The position numbers were made by a program, and so were the translations under genes. The notes under the pieces are model-generated. The model made no database searches, was not told the DNA's origin, and saw nothing but the letters and a program-made list of their open reading frames with translations. A DNA stretch of 19,300 nucleotides. Source: Deltaproteobacteria bacterium. Its GTDB lineage: Bacteria > Desulfobacterota > UBA8473. The stretch is taken from the NCBI GenBank assembly GCA_030643245.1, contig DAOWME010000026.1:1-19300 (forward strand), written 5' to 3'. Each line of letters opens with the position of its first letter. Position 1 is the first letter of the stretch. Shown in pieces: positions 1-4,895 of this stretch.

Positions 1-70
1 AAAAAAAAAATTCAGCCTCATCAATAATTCGCCGTATATGCAAAAAGCTACTTGGGTAGATTTCTCTCAT
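1..70 (-). CDS. N-terminal start of an unidentified gene, cut by the left window edge
   Basis: An ATG at 68-70 on the minus strand has an excellent Shine-Dalgarno AGGAGG (77-82) six bases upstream and opens a frame that runs without a stop to the window edge. The visible peptide begins MREIYPSSFLHIRRIID and then reaches a run of Phe codons made by the A-tract at 1-10. Only 23 codons are visible, too few to recognise a family. The strong ribosome site is the main evidence that this is a real gene. A poly-A tract inside a coding start is a place where sequence errors or slippage could occur, so the frame beyond position 1 is uncertain. Confidence 0.5.
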   Translation of the reverse strand, partial: MREIYPSSFLHIRRIIDEAEFFF

Positions 71-256
71 GGTAATCCTCCTGGGTATAGAGTGTTTACG
101 TTCCCAGGAGACCTTTAATACAAAACCCAAAAAAAATCTACCCTGAAATGATTGTCACTAAAAAATTACCAACCTGGAATCCATATAGAGCCTTAATTTT
201 TATCTATTGAGGTGTCGATTTTAATGGATTCAAGCAGCTTGATTTCATTTTTTTGA

Positions 257-407
257 GATTATAACGGATTTTGGGGAGGCCATAATTTGCATCACAGTGC
301 AAATATATTGCTTTTCTGACAGACAACCCTGATAACAGGATAGAGCATAGACACAATAAACGTTAAAATATCAAGTGGTTGTCTCCTCCCCTAAATCCGT
401 TATAATC
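257..407. repeat. Family D: 151-bp element with 23-nt terminal inverted repeats
   Basis: The left end (257-279, beginning GATTATAACGGATTT) and the right end (385-407) are inverted copies matching at 22 of 23 positions. Inside are two more nested inverted repeats: ATTTGCA (285-291) with TGCAAAT (298-304), and AGACAACC (321-328) with GGTTGTCT (377-384), the latter abutting the right terminal repeat. There is no open reading frame. The architecture fits a miniature inverted-repeat element or a strongly folding RNA. Only one copy is present in the window, so mobility is inferred. Confidence 0.6.
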
Positions 408-579
408 AGGATTTATCAATTAGAAATTTGAGTTATTTTAATCTTAACGGTCGTCCCCATACATGTGCCTGGGGCTTCCGCCCCAATCTGGGCGCCTATT
501 CTGGAATCTTATTTTTGCGCGAGCCCTAAAGACAAAGCCTTGAAGAAGCTGAAGAGGATTGAAGTAAATATGTCAATTG
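408..579. other. Gap without a recognisable gene; small GC-rich hairpin at 470-485
   Basis: No supported gene lies here. A compact hairpin TGGGGC-TTCC-GCCCCA sits at 470-485, about 95 nt beyond the stop of the minus-strand toxin gene. No T-tract follows it on either strand, so I do not call it a terminator. A short + strand frame reading SPKDKALKKLKRIEV near 525-570 resembles nothing I know. Confidence 0.4.
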
Positions 580-1038
580 TCAACGGGCTGCCCCCTTTTT
601 TGGTTTTTCTTGAAAGGGGTTTCTAATGGTGACTCCATTAATAATCTGCCCATCGGAAAGGTCTTCGGATAGCAAAGTCGCTGCACCTCCACTTATTGCA
701 GCCTCGATAATCAGGGAATCCCAAAACGAATACCTGTACTTCGAACAGACTTCAATCGCTTCCAGGATAGAATCTCCATCGTTGACTATAACATCCCATT
801 TCAGAAAATCTTTCACAATATCTTTGGCCAGTCCTTTGGATATTGGTTTGGATATTTTTTGAACCACATTCACAAAAAATTCCTGAAGCACCTGAGTGCT
901 CAGAATACCAAGTCCTGACTCCCAAAGCTCAATTAAGATTTCCCTCGCTACTTTATGCTTATCGCCTGCGGTCACGTCATATGCGTAAATGATGATATTG
1001 GTATCAATAAATATTTTGTCCTCTACCATGTAACTCAT
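580..1038 (-). CDS. PIN-domain toxin (VapC-like ribonuclease)
   Basis: The 152-residue product has the single-domain PIN layout. The metal-binding acidic residues are visible as D12 (IDTN), E53 (QEFF), D107 (FWDSLI) and D126 (SEDL). PIN toxins are Mg-dependent endoribonucleases that cleave specific RNAs and are neutralised by a cognate antitoxin. The gene lies directly downstream of, and overlaps by 35 bp, a ribbon-helix-helix antitoxin gene, the normal order for VapBC-type operons. Start choice: the first ATG (1036-1038) touches an AAAAGGG ribosome site with no spacing, whereas the ATG at codon 4 (1027-1029) lies nine bases from it, so translation may really begin at 1029. The catalytic tetrad looks complete, so activity is likely. 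The RNA target cannot be read from sequence. Confidence 0.85.
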   Translation of the reverse strand: MSYMVEDKIFIDTNIIIYAYDVTAGDKHKVAREILIELWESGLGILSTQVLQEFFVNVVQKISKPISKGLAKDIVKDFLKWDVIVNDGDSILEAIEVCSKYRYSFWDSLIIEAAISGGAATLLSEDLSDGQIINGVTIRNPFQEKPKKGAAR

Positions 1039-1261
1039 CCCTTTTGGTGGAGATATGCCCTTTTGTTCCTAAGTTTAATCCTGATTTAAGAAGTTTCATT
1101 TGTCTTCTTTTTGCTTTGTTATAGCCATTTGCCTCTCTGACTTTTTCTTTAAGTGATTCCTTGAGAAATTCACTCAGCGATTTATCATTATTGGCTGCAA
1201 CAACCTTAGCCTTTCTTAGTAAGGATTTAGGCAGGGATAAAGTTACATTTTGTTTTTCCAT
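1004..1261 (-). CDS. Ribbon-helix-helix antitoxin of the PIN toxin
   Basis: This 85-residue basic protein begins with a short beta strand (NVTLSLP, residues 5-11) followed by two helices (about 12-24 and 28-41). That is the arrangement of a MetJ/Arc/CopG ribbon-helix-helix DNA-binding domain. The tail from about residue 48 is charged and likely disordered and would wrap and inhibit the downstream PIN toxin; that role is inferred from VapB-type antitoxins. It is the first gene of the pair, with an AAGGAAGG ribosome site about 9 nt from the ATG. A near-perfect palindrome lies 27 nt upstream (1288-1301), consistent with self-repression. The last 35 bp are shared with the toxin start. Confidence 0.75.
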   Translation of the reverse strand: MEKQNVTLSLPKSLLRKAKVVAANNDKSLSEFLKESLKEKVREANGYNKAKRRQMKLLKSGLNLGTKGHISTKRDELHGRGQNIY

Positions 1262-1287
1262 ATTTTCAATCCTTCCTTTATAATTTT

Positions 1288-1301
1288 CACATAAATATGT
1301 G
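1288..1301. promoter_or_regulatory. Palindromic operator candidate for the toxin-antitoxin operon
   Basis: CACATA-AA-TATGTG is a perfect 6-bp inverted repeat with a 2-bp spacer, located 27-40 bp upstream of the antitoxin ATG. Ribbon-helix-helix antitoxins usually bind short palindromes in their own promoter, so this is the natural candidate operator. No convincing -35/-10 pair was found around it. Confidence 0.45.
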
Positions 1302-1332
1302 TATCACGCATTAATGTGGAATGTCAATATAA

Positions 1333-1554
1333 AGTTGTATCCTTGGCCCACAAAAGAGGTTGAAGCCCGAGTGCTGCCATGATAGAAGCATGTTAACCAG
1401 GTCTTGGGTGATTGAAAACCATATCAACAAACGGCCTGATGTTATTCTGTTTGTGAATGGCATTCCGCTGGTGGTGATTGTCCGGGATATGTGGCTGACA
1501 GGTTTCGATGTGCCTTCAATGCATACCACAAAGGGGATGCAATGCATTGGGTGA
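1333..1554 (+). pseudogene. Fossil of type I restriction enzyme HsdR with a large internal deletion
   Basis: A 64-codon open stretch from a TTG at 1360 joins two distant parts of a type I restriction subunit R. Residues 24-40 read KRPDVILFVNGIPLVVI, the signature of the HsdR N-terminal nuclease domain. Residues 41-57 read VRDMWLTGFDVPSMHTT, a conserved segment of the HsdR helicase core that normally lies several hundred residues further on. The junction is near nt 1480. The frame then decays and stops at 1554. No hsdM or hsdS is nearby, so this is a remnant of a lost restriction system. The open frame upstream to 1333 shows no recognisable HsdR sequence. Confidence 0.75.
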
Positions 1555-1824
1555 AAAATATAACCAAATGTGGTTGTTGAGTAAGCCCGAATCAAATGTT
1601 GTCTTGGAAACAATAGCCTGAAGTTTAAGTCCAGAGACATCAACAGCCACTTTTAAAATAGCACCTTGGGGTACAATGCTTACAATGCGAGCCAGGAAAC
1701 TGTTCGAGCCTTTTGGCATATCAGAAAAGGTAATTTTTTCAGGATGGAGACATAATAATTGTTTCTTTTTGTGCTTAAAAATAGGGTATTTTTTTACCTC
1801 TACTTCCAGTAACCGTCTAAGCTT
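1516..1824 (-). pseudogene. Fossil of a molybdate/tungstate-type ABC transporter ATPase: TOBE domain only
   Basis: Read on the minus strand from just after a stop at 1825-1827, the frame gives a C-terminal piece of about 100 residues. It contains LLCLHPEKITFSD, then SFLARIVSIVPQGAILKV, then KLQAIVSKTTFDSGL and HIWLYFSPNALH. This order matches the TOBE ligand-binding domain at the end of ModC-like ATPases (an R-P-E-D-like segment, then V-x-V-D, then V-x-x-x-S and a final A-x-x-V/L-H). The ATP-binding cassette is missing upstream. The homology ends near 1537, where the opposite-strand HsdR fossil ends, so the two remnants abut. Molybdate versus tungstate specificity cannot be decided. Confidence 0.65.
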
Positions 1825-1891
1825 TTAATGAAGGACAACCATTGAGAAGGATAAATGGAATTTATTTAAGAAAGCGCAGGGAGGATCTGTT

Positions 1892-1987
1892 ATGAAATCC
1901 AAAGTAGCGGAACGGGGGTCAGGTTACTATTCCAAAATCTTTGGAAATGTGCAGTTACACAAGCCCGGTCTCTTGAAGTGGCTTTGA
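1892..1987 (+). pseudogene. Gene start interrupted by a family B repeat
   Basis: An ATG at 1892 with a strong AGGGAGG ribosome site (1878-1884, seven bases away) opens a 31-codon frame. Its first 19 residues, MKSKVAERGSGYYSKIFGN, are encoded outside the repeat. The rest comes from the family B element that begins at about 1948, and the frame stops at 1985-1987. I read this as the 5' end of a gene broken by insertion. The family is not recognised, and a genuine 31-residue peptide cannot be excluded. Confidence 0.35.
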
Positions 1988-2174
1988 TGATACAGTTAAG
2001 CTCCGGCTGCTTGTTTCGTTTGCTTGTTATACATAAAGACCTGGCCGACATTCAAATATACAGACGAGACTCTGTCCTCCCATTACACCTACAGCCTTAT
2101 GCCAGAATGTAGTTCATAACAAGCAAACGAAACAAGTAGCCGGCAAGCGGCACACCTGCCCAACTGCACAGGTC
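1948..2174. repeat. Family B, copy 1 (long form): nested inverted-repeat element
   Basis: The ends are TGTGCAGTT (1948-1956) and AACTGCACAGGTC (2162-2174). Inside lie two 28-nt inverted arms, 2003-2030 and 2116-2143, which match at 27 of 28 positions; the single mismatch would be a G-U pair in RNA. The left half (to about 2065) is repeated at 8430-8560 with scattered substitutions. The left end lacks the leading GACC present in the other two copies. There is no coding capacity beyond a short hybrid frame with the preceding gene stub. Confidence 0.75.
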
Positions 2175-2215
2175 GAAACTTTTTCCAACCAGCCTCTTAA
2201 CCGCAAAAGAAAGCC

Positions 2216-2243
2216 TTGACATATCAGCGGCTTTTATTAGAAT
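2216..2243 (+). promoter_or_regulatory. Sigma70-like promoter for the methyltransferase/DUF2889 pair
   Basis: TTGACA at 2216-2221 is a perfect -35 consensus. TAGAAT at 2238-2243 matches the -10 consensus at 5 of 6 positions, with a 16-bp spacer. Transcription would start near 2250, leaving a leader of about 120 nt before the ATG at 2371. The promoter lies 42 bp beyond the end of repeat B copy 1. Confidence 0.6.
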
Positions 2244-2370
2244 GGTTGTGCATTAGAGGCATATAGGGGGCCACGCGCTGAAGCGGTCACAGATTTCTAA
2301 TCATTTGCTTTGCGGAAGATTTGAGAGGCCAAGAATCAATAGTGAGAAAGGAGAAGAATATCATTAGACG

Positions 2371-3162
2371 ATGGCTCAAGAAGGTGACTTTAAGCAGAGA
2401 TTCAAACGGGCAGTAACCGGTAATTTCGATCTCTCTGTTGAAGAAACAGAGCGTTTCGAAGCAGGATGTGGTCTATTTGGATGGTTGACAACAAGGCTTT
2501 TAAGCCTCGTTCCGCCTTTGCCGGAAGGGACGATCCTCGACGTGGGGTGCGGCACGGGTATTTCCACCAAGGCGATAATAGACTCGGTCCAAAAAGGGGT
2601 AGGTATAGCAGGAGTTGATATCTCACCGGTGATGCTTCGTGAAGCCAAGATAAGGTGTGCGGAGGTCGACTTCGTTTTGGGTGACGCGGAACTTCTTTCC
2701 AGTATCTGTTCCGGACCATTTGGCGGCATATACTATACCGCGAGCATATTTCTTTTCCCTGATGTGGAAACCAGTTTGAAGGAGGCATCAAAAATCATGG
2801 CCCCAGGGGGTGCCGTAGCTGGTTCATATATGGAGACTATGCAGGGAAAAGACGGGGAAGACCTCATCGCTTCGGCTAAGGTGAACTATCCCGACCTCAT
2901 GATCAGACATCGAAAGCTCTTCTCTTTTGAGGAACTGTCGACTAGCTTTAAGAAGCTTTTCAAGGGGGTTGTGGAAGAAGAAATAAGGTTCAAGATGGGC
3001 AGGAAAGATGCCGAGGCATTCTTTTCTATACCTGCTCAATCTGCATCATTATTCCCTGGGGAACCTGTTGAGGTTAGATTGGAACGAGTGAGGGAACTTT
3101 TTCGAACCTTGAACAGGGAAGAATATGTTATCTTATGGAAATTGGTTGGTGGACGAAAATAG
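2371..3162 (+). CDS. Class I SAM-dependent methyltransferase, substrate unknown
   Basis: The 263-residue protein has the Rossmann-fold methyltransferase motifs in order: motif I ILDVGCGTGIS (55-65) binding S-adenosylmethionine, the acidic end of strand 2 at D83 (GVDIS), GDAELL (104-109), and the post-motif KIMAPGGAVAGSY (141-153). It belongs to the broad UbiE/type-11 methyltransferase group, and the C-terminal 100 residues that would determine substrate are not recognisable. A strong promoter lies upstream. An in-frame TAG at 2365-2367 prevents an earlier start, so the ATG at 2371 stands even though the nearest good ribosome site (AAAGGAG, 2347-2353) is about 17 nt away, unusually far. A DUF2889 gene follows 64 nt downstream and is probably cotranscribed. 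Confidence 0.8.
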   Translation: MAQEGDFKQRFKRAVTGNFDLSVEETERFEAGCGLFGWLTTRLLSLVPPLPEGTILDVGCGTGISTKAIIDSVQKGVGIAGVDISPVMLREAKIRCAEVDFVLGDAELLSSICSGPFGGIYYTASIFLFPDVETSLKEASKIMAPGGAVAGSYMETMQGKDGEDLIASAKVNYPDLMIRHRKLFSFEELSTSFKKLFKGVVEEEIRFKMGRKDAEAFFSIPAQSASLFPGEPVEVRLERVRELFRTLNREEYVILWKLVGGRK

Positions 3163-3187
3163 GACCTTGCAAGGAGGCTGAACCCGC

Positions 3188-3205
3188 TTAGGGACGGGGC
3201 CGAAA
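3188..3205. repeat. Solo end of a family A element
   Basis: TTAGGGACGGGGCCGAAA matches the left terminus of the short family A copy at 9689-9706 with one mismatch; similarity then stops. It sits between the methyltransferase and DUF2889 genes, directly before the DUF2889 ribosome site. Confidence 0.55.
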
Positions 3206-3226
3206 CATTCGGAAAGGAGTATTAAT

Positions 3227-3742
3227 TTGGCACTATTAGAGAGAAACAAGAATCTAAGGGTAGATCTTATTGAAGAGGGGTTACTCAAAGTTGAGGTATC
3301 GATGCTGGATAATGTTCATCACATCTCCACTACTTTTCACGTGTCATTCCCGGCAAGGGAGATCAAGCATGCGGAGGTGGAATTTAGAAGAGCCCCTTAT
3401 GTGGCTGTCTGCCGGCAGCTCAATAAAAAGATGGCCAGACTTGTAGGTCTCAAGGTTGGCGGGGGTTTTACGGAAAAGGTAATCGAGATCATAGGAGGGA
3501 AGGATGGTTGCCACCATCTGGTTGACCATACTCTGGAAATGGCGAAAAGCCTTGCTCAATTTATAGAAAAATCACGCAACTTCCCCCTCGGCGACTATAT
3601 AGAAGACGCTCAATTGATGAGGGAAAAGGTGCTTGAGAGCTTTCCTGAAATAAAGGATTATTGTTGGGCCTATAACCTCGAAAACGATCACCTGTTCACA
3701 AAGGATGTCAAATGCGGGCTTCAGGAGGATCTGGTGATCTAA
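3227..3742 (+). CDS. DUF2889 family protein
   Basis: The 171-residue protein shows features I associate with DUF2889: an N-terminal antiparallel-strand region (LRVDLIEEGLLKVEVSMLDN), a middle segment with ARLVGLKVGGGFTEKVIEIIGG, and the hallmark GGKDGCHHLVDHTLEMAKS (about 90-108), whose conserved Cys-His-His could bind metal. No function has been established for the family to my knowledge. The start is a TTG (3227-3229), chosen because AAAGGAG (3213-3219) lies seven bases upstream and no ATG fits. There is no signal peptide or membrane segment. It follows the methyltransferase on the same strand, so a linked role is possible but unproven. Confidence 0.7.
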   Translation: MALLERNKNLRVDLIEEGLLKVEVSMLDNVHHISTTFHVSFPAREIKHAEVEFRRAPYVAVCRQLNKKMARLVGLKVGGGFTEKVIEIIGGKDGCHHLVDHTLEMAKSLAQFIEKSRNFPLGDYIEDAQLMREKVLESFPEIKDYCWAYNLENDHLFTKDVKCGLQEDLVI

Positions 3743-3744
3743 TG

Positions 3745-3933
3745 AGTTTCCATCCAGAAATGGCCATTTTTCCCCTGAGCTGCGTTCTCCTCAGGTTTCC
3801 GCCTGCGACGTACGATCATGTACGCCTCGGCGCAAACCGTCGTGCGGCCTTGCTCAGAAAAAAAATTGCTCATTTCTGAATTGGAAACCAACTCGTGCCC
3901 TTTTCTCAAGAAGTCCATCTATGGATGGAAACT
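3745..3933. repeat. Family C, copy 1: 189-bp structured inverted-repeat element
   Basis: The left end AGTTTCCATCCAGAAATGG (3745-3763) and the right end (3915-3933) are inverted copies matching at 17 of 19 positions. The interior has further pairable segments, such as CGTAC-GATCAT-GTACG near 3809-3824 and CTGAGC/GCTCAG flanking the core. A second near-identical copy lies at 11649-11838 in the same orientation. The short frame starting MYASAQTVVRPC is present in both copies only because the DNA is repeated. Confidence 0.8.
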
Positions 3934-3958
3934 AATTAGGTTTCAGGTCTCGGGTGTC

Positions 3959-4005
3959 AGGCTTCAGCAAAACAGATTGATTTTTCAACTGTTTTGCTGA
4001 AGCCT
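3959..4005. terminator. Long perfect hairpin between convergent genes; possible bidirectional terminator
   Basis: AGGCTTCAGCAAAACAG (3959-3975) is perfectly complementary to 3989-4005, giving a 17-bp stem. The loop can extend by TTGA/TCAA past a bulged A to leave a TTTT loop. It lies between the + strand DUF2889 gene and the - strand crotonase gene, where both must end. No T-tract follows on either side, so it is not a classical intrinsic terminator. Confidence 0.35.
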
Positions 4006-4017
4006 CCGCCCGGAAAA

Positions 4018-4040
4018 TAGCCATTTATGGATGGGCACTA
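4018..4040. repeat. Extra right end of a family C element
   Basis: The stretch CCATTTATGGATGGGCACTA resembles the right terminus of family C copy 2 (TATTTATGGATGAGCACTA, about 11819-11837) more closely than the right end of copy 1 does. It suggests a second, partly overwritten element, with the hairpin at 3959-4005 lying between. Confidence 0.45.
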
Positions 4041-4041
4041 G

Positions 4042-4821
4042 TTATTTCCCCGTAAAGACAGGTTTAGTCTTACTAAGAAAAGCCTTGACAGCTCCCTGGT
4101 GATCGGTAGTCTTTACAAGTTCTCCCTGCACAAATGCTTCATATTTGAGGGCTTCTTCCAAATCCGTTTGCCATGCCTTATGCAGAAAGGTCTTCACCAT
4201 GCCTATTGCTTTAGTTGCCGATTGGGATAGCTTTCCGGCAAGCTTCATTACCGATTCTTCCAGCTCTTCCGGAGATACCACAGTATTTATGAGCCCCATT
4301 CCCAAAGCTTCCCTTGCGCTTATTATCTTGCCTGTAAAGAGCAGTTCTTTTGCCTTTGCCATCCCGATCAGCCGAGGCAGAAAATAAGCGCCTCCCCAAT
4401 CCGGCCCAAGCCCTACTTTCACAAACACCTCTCCAAAACGGGCGTTTTCGGACGCCACAATCAAGTCACAGGCAAGAGCCAAATTGCAACCGGCGCCGAT
4501 GGCATCACCGTTTACCATCGCAATCACTGGTTTTTCTAAAGAGGTTATGCCCTTTACAGCACGATGGGCAAAATCCATGAGAGTTTTCATCCTGTTTTCA
4601 TCCTTCAGATCTCCCCAACCTTTAATGTCGCCGCCCGCCGAGAAGGCACGTCCTGCACCGGTGATTACAACGGCACGCACATCGTCGTCTCTCTCAAAAT
4701 CTTCGAAGATCACACCGAGCCCCTCCCGCATCTCAACGCTAAAGGCATTCAGGACGTCCGGCCGATTTAGAGTTATTATAGCAATATTACCCTTTTTCTC
4801 CAACAAAAGATCTTTATACAT
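4042..4821 (-). CDS. Crotonase-superfamily protein, isomerase-like (PaaG/ECI type) rather than hydratase
   Basis: The 259-residue length and motifs are those of the enoyl-CoA hydratase/isomerase superfamily: the N-terminal strand IAIITLNRPDVLNAFS, the oxyanion-hole segment FSAGGDIKGW (60-69), and GDAIGAGCNLALACD (105-119). The two glutamates that hydrate enoyl-CoA are absent: the GCE position is N113, and the QPE glutamate aligns with F133. Instead D141 in GLGPDWGGAYFLPR occupies the place of the catalytic Asp of PaaG-type isomerases and the related dehalogenases (comparison from memory). An acyl-CoA double-bond isomerisation is therefore more likely than hydration. The ribosome site GGAGGAGG lies nine bases from the ATG. 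This is the last gene of a four-gene minus-strand run, 74 nt after DUF4301. Confidence 0.8.
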   Translation of the reverse strand: MYKDLLLEKKGNIAIITLNRPDVLNAFSVEMREGLGVIFEDFERDDDVRAVVITGAGRAFSAGGDIKGWGDLKDENRMKTLMDFAHRAVKGITSLEKPVIAMVNGDAIGAGCNLALACDLIVASENARFGEVFVKVGLGPDWGGAYFLPRLIGMAKAKELLFTGKIISAREALGMGLINTVVSPEELEESVMKLAGKLSQSATKAIGMVKTFLHKAWQTDLEEALKYEAFVQGELVKTTDHQGAVKAFLSKTKPVFTGK

Positions 4822-4895
4822 TGCGTATTACCTCCTCCATTCGTTAAACTTGTTTTTTGTCCCTGCAATCTGCTTTTCTGTTTTTCCCATGCCTC

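Noticed and set aside
470..485. Hairpin TGGGGC-TTCC-GCCCCA as a terminator for the toxin gene
   Set aside because: No T-tract follows on either strand and it lies about 95 nt beyond the stop codon.
1311..1643. 110-codon - strand frame
   Set aside because: It is antisense to the HsdR fossil and overlaps the TOBE fossil in another frame. The peptide has no recognisable pattern.
257..2174. Possible CRISPR array suggested by several inverted repeats
   Set aside because: There are no regularly spaced direct repeats with unique spacers and no cas genes; the repeats are distinct inverted-repeat elements.
3818..4000. 60-codon + strand frame starting MYASAQTVVRPC, with a similar 66-codon frame at 11720-11920
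   Set aside because: Both lie inside the two copies of repeat family C, and the protein similarity follows from the DNA repeat. The frames end differently outside the repeat and have no ribosome site.
4828..4890. 20-codon - strand frame between DUF4301 and the crotonase gene (starts MGKTEKQIAG)
   Set aside because: The AGGAGG before it is only one base from the ATG, too close to work, and its end overlaps the crotonase ribosome site. It is most likely spacer.
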